Below are positions 8,165-15,340 of a stretch of DNA of 30,918 bases, one piece after another. The stretch is from an uncultured Clostridia bacterium (GTDB taxonomy: Bacteria; Bacillota; Clostridia; Lachnospirales; Anaerotignaceae): assembly GCA_910586765.1 (NCBI GenBank), contig CAJUJJ010000032.1:1-30918 (forward strand), in the 5' to 3' direction. The notes beneath the pieces were generated by a model. It saw only the letters and a program-made list of their open reading frames with translations, was not told the DNA's origin and did not search any database. Position 1 is the stretch's first letter. Each line of letters begins with the position of its first letter. The position numbers and the translations under genes are program-made.

Positions 8165-9016
8165 CTATCTCTCATGATAAAACACCATAATATCTTCCAA
8201 ACTTGCATTATCCATTACTGCACCATCATATTTTCTCAAAAACATCTTTTTATTTTTTACAAGCACTTTACAGCCAAAAGCATACTGTTTTACGCTGACA
8301 TAATCTTTTACATCTATTTCTTTCAAATCCTCTTTCGAAAAGTTAGCAACACCATAATTTTCTAACAATTCATCTTTATTTTCACTCAATATTACATTTC
8401 CTTTTTCTATCAATGTAATATAATCTGCTATTTTTTCTAAATCTTCTGTAATATGAGAAGAAAGCAACACAGAATGGCTTTCTATTTCCACAAACTCCTG
8501 CAATATATCTCTCATTTGCTGCCTTGCCACAGGGTCAAGCCCATTCATAGGCTCATCTAAAAGCAATAACTCCGCTTTATGGCTCAATGCACAAGCGATT
8601 GCCAATTTCTTTTTCATTCCCATAGAAAAACTTTTTATATTTTTATCAAAAGGAATTTCAAATTTTTGCAAATATTCAAAAAACGCTTTTTCACTCCAAT
8701 TTACATATAATTTTGATGTAATTTTATTTACTTCTTTTGCTGTAAACATTTCATAAAATATATTTTCATCTGGCACAAATGCAATTTTTTGTTTAATTTC
8801 ATATTCTTGTGAAACACTATCCATACCCAGCACTTCAATATTTCCTCCACTCAAAGAAATCAAATTCAATACCAATTTCATCAATGTTGTTTTTCCTGAG
8901 CCATTTTCCCCTATCAATCCCATAATGCTTCCTTGTTCTAAATTCATTGTAACAGGCTGCAAATGAAACAAATCAAATTTCTTTTCTGCATTATTCCATA
9001 CAATACTATTTTTCAT
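8165..9016 (-). CDS. ABC transporter ATP-binding protein
   Basis: A 283-residue cytoplasmic ATPase that would power the two permeases downstream. Walker A GENGSGKT is near residue 36-43, the signature is degenerate (SMGMKKK instead of LSGGQ, as in many drug or bacteriocin-type ABC-2 exporters), Walker B is LLLLDEP followed by the D-loop GLDP, and the switch histidine is in LLSSH. The C-terminal ~70 residues are an extension typical of this subfamily. The start is ATG 9016, six bases after GGAGAGG, inside the 3' end of the regulator gene (11-bp overlap). An earlier in-frame ATG at 9031 would overlap that binding site. Confidence 0.93.
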   Translation of the reverse strand: MKNSIVWNNAEKKFDLFHLQPVTMNLEQGSIMGLIGENGSGKTTLMKLVLNLISLSGGNIEVLGMDSVSQEYEIKQKIAFVPDENIFYEMFTAKEVNKITSKLYVNWSEKAFFEYLQKFEIPFDKNIKSFSMGMKKKLAIACALSHKAELLLLDEPMNGLDPVARQQMRDILQEFVEIESHSVLLSSHITEDLEKIADYITLIEKGNVILSENKDELLENYGVANFSKEDLKEIDVKDYVSVKQYAFGCKVLVKNKKMFLRKYDGAVMDNASLEDIMVFYHER

Positions 9017-9392
9017 TGTTATCCTCTCCATACAGTATTTTTACTATCTCTATCAGTTCCTCAAGCGATATTGCATTTAATTGTGCCTGCTCCACTGCAC
9101 ATTTGATATATTGTTCTATTTGTTTTAGTTGTTCCTCTTTTATCAACTCTAAATTCTTTTTTGCTACAAAACTCCCCTTTCCCATTACTGTTACAATAAA
9201 TCCAGCACTTTCTAATTCTTCATATGCTCTTTTTGTTGTAATAACGCTGATTTTTAGTTCTTTGGCGAGTGTTCTCATAGAAGGCAGTGCTTCTCCTTCT
9301 TTTAAATTGCCATTGATAATATTTTTTTTAATCTGTGCTGTAATCTGTTCATATATAGGAACAGATGATGTATTACTTATAATAATATCCAC
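9006..9392 (-). CDS. GntR family regulator, YtrA subfamily
   Basis: A 128-residue DNA-binding repressor. The winged helix is at about residues 10-75 (PIYEQITAQIKKNII, then LPSMRTLAKELKISVITTKRAYEELESAGF, then the wing GKGSFVA). It is followed by a short helical dimerisation tail instead of a large effector domain, which is the YtrA layout. The start is GTG 9392, six bases after GGAGG; an upstream in-frame codon at 9434 falls inside the operator. It is the first gene of a four-gene operon with an ABC exporter. A perfect palindrome overlaps its own promoter, so autorepression with relief by a cell-wall-active compound or metabolite is likely. The ligand is unknown. Confidence 0.93.
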   Translation of the reverse strand: MDIIISNTSSVPIYEQITAQIKKNIINGNLKEGEALPSMRTLAKELKISVITTKRAYEELESAGFIVTVMGKGSFVAKKNLELIKEEQLKQIEQYIKCAVEQAQLNAISLEELIEIVKILYGEDNNEK

Positions 9393-9410
9393 ATTTTCCC
9401 TCCTGCTATA

Positions 9411-9435
9411 AGTGTATATATTGTATATATACACT
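9411..9435. promoter_or_regulatory. Palindromic operator for the GntR/YtrA regulator
   Basis: A perfect inverted repeat with 11-bp arms (AGTGTATATAT / ATATATACACT) and a 3-bp centre. It overlaps the 3' half of the -10 box and covers the transcription start of the regulator-ABC operon. The GTGTA...TACAC ends fit sites used by YtrA-type GntR proteins. Binding here would block RNA polymerase. Confidence 0.8.
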
Positions 9436-9461
9436 ATATCACTTTATATACAATCTGTCAA
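9433..9461 (-). promoter_or_regulatory. Promoter of the GntR-ABC operon
   Basis: On the minus strand TTGACA (9456-9461) and TATAGT (9433-9438) are separated by exactly 17 bp. The -10 is about 40 bp upstream of the GTG start. The operator palindrome overlaps it. Confidence 0.85.
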
Positions 9462-9471
9462 CACTTTTCTA

Positions 9472-9503
9472 TTGTAAACTAATATAAAAAATACAGTTGA
9501 CAA
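9472..9503. promoter_or_regulatory. BirA-type biotin operator
   Basis: TTGTAAAC (9472-9479) and GTTGACAA (9496-9503) are separated by 16 bp. This fits the half-sites and 14-16 bp spacing of BirA boxes in Gram-positive bacteria. The right half-site contains the bioY -35 hexamer, so biotinyl-AMP-loaded BirA should block transcription. A regulatory BirA with an N-terminal DNA-binding domain is then expected elsewhere in the genome. Confidence 0.82.
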
Positions 9504-9525
9504 TCAAACTTTATTTCTTTATACT
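9497..9525 (+). promoter_or_regulatory. Promoter of bioY
   Basis: TTGACA (9497-9502) and TATACT (9520-9525) with a 17-bp spacer. The -10 is 30 bp upstream of the ATG. The -35 lies within the BirA box. Confidence 0.85.
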
Positions 9526-9555
9526 GTTATCATATTTAATATTAGGAGGTTATTT

Positions 9556-10098
9556 ATGAAAACAAAATCTATTACATTTATAGGCTTATTTACAGCACTA
9601 CTTTGTATTGCTGCACCCTATTCTATCCCTATACCAATAAGCCCTGTTCCCCTTTCACTAGCTACATTTATTATTTATTTATACTCCAATTTATTAGGCT
9701 ATAAGAAGGCACTTACTTGCTGCTTGATTTATTTTTTAATTGGTTTAGCTGGTATACCTGTTTTTTCTGGTTTTTCTTCTGGTATATCAAAATTATTAGG
9801 GCCTACAGGGGGCTATTTAATAGGTTATTTTTTTCTTGCCTTTTTTACGGGATTTTTTGCAGACAAATTCCCTCACAGTATAAAACTGCAATTACTAGGT
9901 ATGATAATAGGAAGTGCTTTTTTACAATGTTTAGGCACACTTTGGCTTTCTGCAATTACACATACTACATTTTTTCAAGCTGCATTTTCTGCTGTAATTC
10001 CCTTTTTGCCAGGAGATGTTATTAAAATTGCTGTCGCAATTACACTTGCTCCTCTCATAAAAAAATATATGGCAAAAACACAGCTTTCTTTTGAATAA
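9556..10098 (+). CDS. bioY: Biotin transporter BioY (ECF S-component)
   Basis: A 180-residue membrane protein with about six helices that binds biotin and brings it into the cell, alone or with an ECF EcfAAT module. Family features are the N-terminal TFIGLFTALLCIAAPYSIPI, the PVPLSLATF loop, and the glycine-rich LLGPTGGYLIGYF stretch near residue 75-90, which resembles the BioY binding-site signature. Length is normal. The start is ATG 9556, eight bases after AGGAGG. It is a single-gene unit with its own terminator. The BirA box on its promoter supports the biotin assignment independently. No ecfA or ecfT gene is nearby, so it would use a shared module. Confidence 0.95.
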   Translation: MKTKSITFIGLFTALLCIAAPYSIPIPISPVPLSLATFIIYLYSNLLGYKKALTCCLIYFLIGLAGIPVFSGFSSGISKLLGPTGGYLIGYFFLAFFTGFFADKFPHSIKLQLLGMIIGSAFLQCLGTLWLSAITHTTFFQAAFSAVIPFLPGDVIKIAVAITLAPLIKKYMAKTQLSFE

Positions 10099-10107
10099 TA
10101 AAAAAAT

Positions 10108-10150
10108 AAAAAGTATGACAATACTATATTTCGTATGCTCATACTTTTTT
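10108..10150 (+). terminator. Terminator of bioY
   Basis: AAAAAGTATGA (10108-10118) pairs with TCATACTTTTT (10139-10149), and a further ATAC/GTAT pairing lies inside. It ends in a T-run and begins about 10 bp after the bioY stop. Confidence 0.85.
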
Positions 10151-10500
10151 AATGCTCTAAAATATTTTATCATTCTATTCATTATATTGAGAACAATCTA
10201 TTACAATAACAGGAATTTGCTTTTTTAATGCAAATACAAGCGTCATATTTGTACTACCATAAGTTCTTATTTTTCTTGTATTAGTAGTATAAATACAAAT
10301 TTTAAGTGTAAAAAACTCATATCTAATATATACTACCAATTTTAAAAAATTAAAAGTATAAGAACGCATTTATTGAAAAAATTGAATTTATAACTACCAA
10401 CTTTATGGAAAAAATAAATGTAAACTATTAAATTAAGGAGGAAATAAAAAATGATTTAGAATGACAATAAAAGTAAACTATACTTTAAAAGGAGAATAAT
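10151..10500. other. Intergenic region upstream of the DUF6809 gene
   Basis: Very AT-rich, no convincing gene. A minus-strand frame (10175-10369, 64 codons) has no ribosome binding site, but its C-terminal half (GSTNMTLVFALKKQIPVIVID) looks protein-like and may be a gene remnant. Close to the next gene lie two ribosome binding sites: AAGGAGG before a two-codon frame (ATG ATT TAG at 10451), and AAAGGAG before the real gene. A 12-residue frame (10461-10499) ends one base before the next start codon. Confidence 0.5.
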
Positions 10501-10842
10501 ATGAAAAGTATTTTAGAATTATTTGCACAAGATGAAATACAAGTTAACTCAAGAGGTTATCAGTATAGTAATGAATGTTTAAAAACATATGAAATGCTAG
10601 AAGAATTAGAAAAAAAGATAAATGAAAAATTAGGTGATGAGCAAAAAGAATTATTTAATAAATATAATAGCATAATAAGTGACTTAAACAATATTATTAG
10701 AACAGATGAATTTATATATGGCTATCAATTAGGTACTTTAATGATGATAGATGTTTATTCTGTTTTCAATTCTCCAGCATTTGATAAATTGAAAAAAAGT
10801 GATATTATGGAGAATACAAAACTTAAAAATAAAAATTCATAA
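10501..10842 (+). CDS. DUF6809 family small protein
   Basis: A 113-residue, highly charged, mostly helical protein with no signal peptide or membrane segment. The KSILELF start, the acidic/lysine helix (about residues 28-60), the EKELF-like block (here QKELFNKYNSIISDLNNI), and FIYGYQLGTLMMIDV near residue 76-90 match my memory of DUF6809, a family of unknown function common in Clostridia and often on mobile or accessory DNA. The start is ATG 10501, six bases after AAAGGAG. Its base composition is even more AT-rich than its neighbours. No partner gene is evident. Confidence 0.7.
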   Translation: MKSILELFAQDEIQVNSRGYQYSNECLKTYEMLEELEKKINEKLGDEQKELFNKYNSIISDLNNIIRTDEFIYGYQLGTLMMIDVYSVFNSPAFDKLKKSDIMENTKLKNKNS

Positions 10843-10843
10843 A

Positions 10844-10890
10844 ATAAAAGAACAAGAAATGTAATATCGCAGCATTTCTTGTTCTTTTAT
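10844..10890. terminator. Bidirectional terminator between convergent genes
   Basis: A perfect 18-bp stem (10844-10861 with 10873-10890, core AAGAACAAGAAATG) around an 11-nt loop. A-tract and T-tract flanks make it work for both the plus-strand DUF6809 gene and the minus-strand Rpn gene, which ends 2 bp away. Confidence 0.88.
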
Positions 10891-10892
10891 AT

Positions 10893-11786
10893 TTAATTTA
10901 AAAATTCAATCTCTTTTTCTGTTAACCCTGTTATAGAAGAAATAAATACTATGTCCATATTTTGATGTAGTAGTTTTTTCGCAATTTTAATACGTTCTTC
11001 TTGTCTGCCTTCTTGTAAGCCTTTTTGTAAACCTTTTTGTAAACCTTTTTGTTCTCCTTCTTTTAAGCCTTCTTGTCTACCTTCTGCACGCTCCAACAAT
11101 CTTTCTTCTTCACTCAAACGAACCATATACTTATCCTCCTCACTCAAGTAATCTAATACAGACGGGTCAGAAACAGCAGTATCGTACGCTTCCAAAAGCA
11201 ATGCTCCCAATTGTGTCTGTGCATAAGACGAAACAAATTTTTGATAACTTGTTTCTGCATCTATTTCAAAAAACTGTTTTAATATTTGAAATTCTTGGCT
11301 ATGTTTTTCTGAAATATGTCTGATATTAATTTCGTGTATTGTCAGTAAGTCACTATAAACTTTCCCTGTTGTCTGGTCTACTAATTTAATTTTTCTATTA
11401 AAAGTAGTATGTTTTAGTGGTGCTTCTGTCAATATAAAAGTAACTATTACACTTTTTAAATTTTCATATTTGCTTTTTTCTACTTTTTGAGAAGCGATTT
11501 CTCTACAAGCATAAAATATTGTTCTGTTCCTAATTCTATCTCTACTGTAAACCCTTTGCAAATCCAGTGTAACAATACGCCCATCTACTGCCCTTGTTTT
11601 AATGTCAAAATAAATAGAATTTAATGCAGCTTTATGCAAATCATTTTTATATTCTGCTGCAATATCGACAAGCTCTATATATTCTCCTGTAATAACTTCC
11701 AACACTTTTTCACAAAGCTCTTTATTTAAAAACATTACCGTAAAAACAACATCTGATTTTGGTAAATAATTGCAATGAAAACTCAT
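10893..11786 (-). CDS. Rpn family PD-(D/E)XK nuclease/putative transposase
   Basis: A 297-residue protein of the Rpn/TIGR01784 group. The N-terminal nuclease fold (about 1-200) shows SDVVFTVMF, then YFDIKTRAVDGRIVTLDLQR, the expected site of the D...(D/E)-x-(K/Q) metal-binding residues; here the last motif is DLQ rather than the usual EIQ. Then comes a GALLLEAYDTA block and a family-typical charged linker of short repeats (EGRQEGLKEGEQKG and three GLQ-type units, about 230-255). The C-terminus is MDIVFISSITGLTEKEIEFL, as in relatives that sense position along a helix. Such proteins cut DNA and promote RecA-independent recombination in E. coli; they are not classical insertion sequences. Start ATG 11786 behind AAAGGAAG. 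No flanking inverted repeats were seen. Confidence 0.85.
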   Translation of the reverse strand: MSFHCNYLPKSDVVFTVMFLNKELCEKVLEVITGEYIELVDIAAEYKNDLHKAALNSIYFDIKTRAVDGRIVTLDLQRVYSRDRIRNRTIFYACREIASQKVEKSKYENLKSVIVTFILTEAPLKHTTFNRKIKLVDQTTGKVYSDLLTIHEINIRHISEKHSQEFQILKQFFEIDAETSYQKFVSSYAQTQLGALLLEAYDTAVSDPSVLDYLSEEDKYMVRLSEEERLLERAEGRQEGLKEGEQKGLQKGLQKGLQEGRQEERIKIAKKLLHQNMDIVFISSITGLTEKEIEFLN

Positions 11787-11875
11787 TTATAATCGCACTT
11801 CCTTTATATATTATAAATATAACATAGTATAGAAAATGACACAAGTTTATTTATAAAAAAGGATTTCCTTTTCCT

Positions 11876-13228
11876 TTACAACACAAACACTTTTGCAATA
11901 TTAAAAAACACCATCAATGCAATACTATCCACCAATGTCGAAATCAAAGGCCCTGCCATAATTGCGGGGTCAAATTTCATTATTTTAGCAAATATAGGCA
12001 ACAAACAGCCCACACATTTCGCTACAACAACTACCAAGCACATACTTACAGAAACTGTCAAATCTACCCAAAATGTGGTGCTCCTACTAAACAATGTCAA
12101 TCTCAACATATTGATACTACCTAGCAATATACCACAAATTACACCAACTCTCAATTCTTTCCATATAACACGAAGTATATCTTTTGTTTCTATTTCTCCT
12201 ACTGCCATACCCCTTATAATAATGGTAGAAGCCTGTGAACCTGCATTTCCTCCTGTTCCTGTCAATGTGGGTATAAAGCTAGAAAGCACTACTGCTGCAC
12301 TCAAAAGTCCCTCATATCCATTTATAATTACTGCTGAAATCGTTCCTGAAAGCATAAGCACACATAACCACACAATTCTATTTTTTGCTAATTCAAAAAC
12401 ACTCGTTTTTAAATATTCTTCATCAGAAGGCAATAACGCTGCCATTTTTTCAAAGTCTTCTGTAGTTTCTTGTTCTATAACGTCCACAATATCATCTACT
12501 GTAATAATACCTACCATACGGTTTTCTTTATCCACTACAGGCAATGAAATCCAATTATATTTTTTAAATATATTTGCGATGTCTTCTTGGTCATCTAATG
12601 TATGCACGGAAACTACATCATCTTCCATTAACTCTTTTATTACTACATCATCTTCCGCCAATATCAATCTTCTTAAAGGCACAACCCCCAAAAGCACTTT
12701 TCTATCGTCCAGAACATAACAAGTATATATTGTCTCTTTATCCAATCCCGTTTTTCTCAAATATCGCATTGCTCTATCTACTGTCATACTTTCTCTCAAC
12801 TGCACAAATTCTATTGTCATAATACTTCCAGCAGAATTATCTGGATAATTTAAGAATTGATTGATGAGTTTTCTTGTTGATGTATCTGTATTACGCAACA
12901 CCTTATTTACCAGATTTGCTGGTGCTTCTGACAAAAAGTCTACTGTATCATCTAAAAACATCTCATCTACTATATTGCGTACTTCATTATCTGTAATGGA
13001 TTGTACAATATGTTCTTGCATATCTGAATCCATATAAGAAAATGCTTCCGCTGCTGCATCTTTTGTAAGCAATCGAAACAAAAATAGCTGTTTTTCTCCA
13101 GAAAGTTCTTCAAACAGTTCTGCTATATTTGCAGGATTTTCTTCATTTAATTCCTCTTTTAATGTAACATAATCTCCCATTTCCATAAATTCTATCAGTC
13201 TTTGCTGATTTTCTTTTAATTCTTCCAT
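11876..13228 (-). CDS. mgtE: Magnesium transporter MgtE
   Basis: A 450-residue Mg2+ channel. The N-terminal helical MgtE_N domain covers about residues 1-130, with the GDYVTLKEELNEENPANIAEL repeats. Two CBS domains cover about 135-255 and include EDDVVSVHTLDDQEDIANIF. A linking helix and five membrane helices cover about 285-450. The pore signature TLTGTGGNAGSQAS is present, and the final helix holds the conserved FDPAIMAGPL. The family closes at high internal Mg2+ through its cytosolic domains. Start ATG 13228 behind GGTAGGGG. It is a single gene with a 230-nt 5' leader that contains a closed RNA structure and an intrinsic terminator, so expression is probably controlled by transcription attenuation. 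Confidence 0.97.
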   Translation of the reverse strand: MEELKENQQRLIEFMEMGDYVTLKEELNEENPANIAELFEELSGEKQLFLFRLLTKDAAAEAFSYMDSDMQEHIVQSITDNEVRNIVDEMFLDDTVDFLSEAPANLVNKVLRNTDTSTRKLINQFLNYPDNSAGSIMTIEFVQLRESMTVDRAMRYLRKTGLDKETIYTCYVLDDRKVLLGVVPLRRLILAEDDVVIKELMEDDVVSVHTLDDQEDIANIFKKYNWISLPVVDKENRMVGIITVDDIVDVIEQETTEDFEKMAALLPSDEEYLKTSVFELAKNRIVWLCVLMLSGTISAVIINGYEGLLSAAVVLSSFIPTLTGTGGNAGSQASTIIIRGMAVGEIETKDILRVIWKELRVGVICGILLGSINMLRLTLFSRSTTFWVDLTVSVSMCLVVVVAKCVGCLLPIFAKIMKFDPAIMAGPLISTLVDSIALMVFFNIAKVFVL

Positions 13229-13260
13229 AATTATCCCCTACCTTTTTCTGTTTTTTGCAC

Positions 13261-13290
13261 AAAAACAAACCTTTGTCACAACTACAAAGG
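13261..13290 (-). terminator. Attenuator terminator in the mgtE leader
   Basis: On the minus strand CCTTTGT (13284-13290) and ACAAAGG (13270-13276) form a 7-bp stem around AGTTGTG, followed by TTTGTTTTT. It stands before mgtE, not after a gene, so it would stop transcription early. Part of its loop and 3' arm (13271-13280) can pair instead with the 3' strand of the upstream leader stem (13331-13340). Confidence 0.75.
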
Positions 13291-13331
13291 CATTAGGGCT
13301 TTGGAAATGAAATTTTTAATGTTATATTTCT

Positions 13332-13442
13332 GTGACCAAATACCCGACAGTATTGTTTTGTGTGCTTTTGTGCTGTTTTTTTTGTATTGTAATCATGTCA
13401 TTACACTTCGGACTACTGCCACTATCTTCCATATTTGGTCAC
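13332..13442 (-). promoter_or_regulatory. Candidate riboswitch aptamer upstream of mgtE
   Basis: In the minus-strand RNA an 11-bp perfect stem (P1: 13432-13442 with 13332-13342, GUGACCAAAUA/UAUUUGGUCAC) closes the region. Inside it are a second 7-bp stem (13414-13420 with 13346-13352, GGCAGUA/UACUGUC) and a hairpin UGUAAU-GACAUG-AUUACA, plus a purine-rich single-stranded part. The 3' strand of P1 can also pair with the downstream terminator, giving two exclusive folds. Position before mgtE suggests a metal ligand. The M-box (ykoK) signature was looked for and not recognised, so the class is open. Confidence 0.6.
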
Positions 13443-13466
13443 CCCTTTATTCCTTTTTTTATATTT

Positions 13467-13495
13467 AGTATATGCCCTCAAAAAAATTCCGTCAA
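13467..13495 (-). promoter_or_regulatory. Promoter of mgtE leader
   Basis: On the minus strand TTGACG (13490-13495) and TATACT (13467-13472) with a 17-bp spacer. Transcription should start near 13460, so the RNA begins just before the closed stem structure and carries about 230 nt of leader. Confidence 0.8.
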
Positions 13496-13599
13496 GTTTT
13501 TTTTATTTCCTTATTTTCTCTACAAAATGATTTACTATATTGTCTGTTCTTTTTTTTACTCTTACTGCATAAACTAGCTAAAAACACAGGAGGATACCT

Positions 13600-15213
13600 A
13601 TGCAGATACCATACGTCAAATATTTAAAAACAAAAAATCAAGACACATTACTTGTCTATTTTGAAAGAAATACACTATTTTTTAAAATTGGTACACAGTC
13701 TGGTTGGTCACACCCCCAAATTATAGCAGACCAAGTAAATCCTTCTTTTGCTCTCAATCAATACCAGCAGGAAATATTTGTACTCTACAGCACACGTTTA
13801 GGAGAACTTTACATTATCAGAACAAAAGATTTTATAAAATGGGACAGAAAACAAATTTCTATAGAAAAAAGAGATTTAAGTCAAACAAAATTTTTTATGA
13901 TACCAGACCAAAATGCTTTACATCTTTTTTACCATATCCCTACAGAAACAGTAAATGTTCACGCACTGGTTTATACTGTATTTCGTAATGGAAAATGGGA
14001 AAAGCCTTGTCAAATTGACCGTTTTTTACCCTTTGGACAAACACCCTTTTTTACAGGAAAAAGACATCAAAAACACATTTTACTTTACTATCGTACTGCA
14101 AGAAACATTATTACAGTAAGAGAAATGCTTCTTTCTCCTTCTACCATAGGCAGTATGTATCCTGTAATACAAACACCTTATCCCTGTTCGGATTTATCTA
14201 TTATACAAGACAGAGAAAGAATACATTTACTTTACATTATAAAAGGGCTTTTTCGCAGCCAAGTGATTTATCAATACAAACAATCTGCTTCTATCAGTGC
14301 CCCTCGCATACTATGGGAAAGCAGTTCTTGTGAACAATGCCTTATATTTCAGCAAAACAACAAATTACAAGCAATATGGATTTCTAACGGTCAGCCTTAC
14401 TGCTGCCAATCCATTAACAACGGAAACAGTTTTAGCCCTATAGAACAATATACTGCAAGATTTCCTTATCATTGTATCAAAGGAGAATTTTTACCAGAAG
14501 AAAATGCTACCCTCAATGCTTCTGAAGCATTTGGAGATGCTCAAAATGGTTTTCAATTAGCTGTTTTTCATTCAGCAGCTTCTACCATAACACTTTTAAC
14601 AAATGATATTATAGCAGCTTCTCGTACATCGCCAGAAAATATTTCTGATTTTACTTCAGAACAACATTCTAAAAGTCAACAGATAGAGGAGTTAACAAAA
14701 TTGCTTGTACATAGAGGAGAAGAAATTGCAAAGTTAAATATGCGTTGGAGAGAAAAACACAATCAGTCAGAAACAGAAAAACAAAATCTTACATTACAAG
14801 TTGCTTCACTGGAATTAGAAAATCAAGCACTCAAACAACGCATTATGGATTTAGAAGCATTACAATTACAAACAGAAACACAACAAAAACAGTCAGAAAT
14901 AACCGCACAACAACAAAATATTGCTATTTCTGAACAACAAAACACAGAACAAAAAGAGGCTCTTTTTCCCAAACAACAAGACAGTTCTTTTATGGAGCAA
15001 GATATTTCGCAACAACAAGACAGTTCTTTTATGGAGCAAGATATTTCGCAACAGCAAGACAGCTCTTTTATGGAGCAAGATATTTCACAACAACAAGACA
15101 GCTCTTTTATGGAGCAAGATATTTCACAACAGCAAGACAGCTCTTTTATGGAGCAAGATATTTCGCAACAAAGTTCTTCTCCCTTTCCTCAAAATAAACA
15201 ACAAACATCATAA
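13600..15213 (+). CDS. Predicted propeller/coiled-coil protein with C-terminal 13-residue repeats
   Basis: I do not recognise a named family. The 537-residue product has no signal peptide or membrane segment. Residues 1 to about 345 are built of repeated strand units with aromatic and polar patches (for example IFVLYSTRLGELYIIRTKDF, LHLFYHIPTETVNVHALVYT), resembling a sialidase-like or BNR beta-propeller. Residues about 365-435 are a charged heptad coiled coil (EELTKLLVHRGEEIAKL onward). The tail has Gln-rich sequence and five copies of DSSFMEQDISQQQ. Start ATG 13600, six bases after AGGAGG. It stands alone, divergent from mgtE, with a strong terminator. A structural or scaffold function is possible, but nothing visible supports an enzyme. 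Confidence 0.8.
   Translation: MQIPYVKYLKTKNQDTLLVYFERNTLFFKIGTQSGWSHPQIIADQVNPSFALNQYQQEIFVLYSTRLGELYIIRTKDFIKWDRKQISIEKRDLSQTKFFMIPDQNALHLFYHIPTETVNVHALVYTVFRNGKWEKPCQIDRFLPFGQTPFFTGKRHQKHILLYYRTARNIITVREMLLSPSTIGSMYPVIQTPYPCSDLSIIQDRERIHLLYIIKGLFRSQVIYQYKQSASISAPRILWESSSCEQCLIFQQNNKLQAIWISNGQPYCCQSINNGNSFSPIEQYTARFPYHCIKGEFLPEENATLNASEAFGDAQNGFQLAVFHSAASTITLLTNDIIAASRTSPENISDFTSEQHSKSQQIEELTKLLVHRGEEIAKLNMRWREKHNQSETEKQNLTLQVASLELENQALKQRIMDLEALQLQTETQQKQSEITAQQQNIAISEQQNTEQKEALFPKQQDSSFMEQDISQQQDSSFMEQDISQQQDSSFMEQDISQQQDSSFMEQDISQQQDSSFMEQDISQQSSSPFPQNKQQTS
14974..15168 (+). repeat. Five in-frame 39-bp tandem repeats
   Basis: Units at 14974, 15013, 15052, 15091 and 15130, each 39 bp and encoding QQDSSFMEQDISQ. 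Copies differ only at synonymous third positions (AGT/AGC, TCG/TCA, CAA/CAG). The near identity points to recent slippage or unequal crossover, so copy number probably varies between strains. Confidence 0.97.
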
Positions 15214-15229
15214 AAAATACATAAAAAAG

Positions 15230-15260
15230 ACACCGAGAAAATAAACTTCTTGGTGTTTTT
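15230..15260 (+). terminator. Terminator of the propeller/coiled-coil gene
   Basis: ACACCGAGAA (15230-15239) pairs with TTCTTGGTGT (15247-15256), with one G-U pair and a 7-nt loop, followed by T-run. A-rich sequence upstream mirrors it. Confidence 0.88.
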
Positions 15261-15340
15261 CTGTTGTAGCAAATGTCTTACAAAATGTAGTATAATTTAT
15301 TTATAAAAAGGGAGTATTCACCACACAGTATTGTGCTTAT

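Noticed and set aside
9016..9411. Plus-strand 131-codon frame
   Set aside because: It is antisense to the GntR regulator, which has clear domain motifs, promoter and binding site.
10893..11786. Insertion sequence
   Set aside because: The Rpn/PD-(D/E)XK protein is annotated as transposase in places, but no terminal inverted repeats or target duplications were seen around it.
12075..12719. Plus-strand 214-codon frame
   Set aside because: It is the complement of mgtE, whose identity is certain from pore and CBS motifs.
13332..13442. M-box (ykoK) magnesium riboswitch
   Set aside because: The position fits, but the conserved GGUGAGGCUCC and GCUGCUGCC-type core elements and the multi-helix length are not seen. 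A divergent member cannot be excluded without a covariance search.
14974..15168. CRISPR array or intergenic repeat
   Set aside because: The 39-bp units are directly adjacent with no spacers and lie in frame within a gene.
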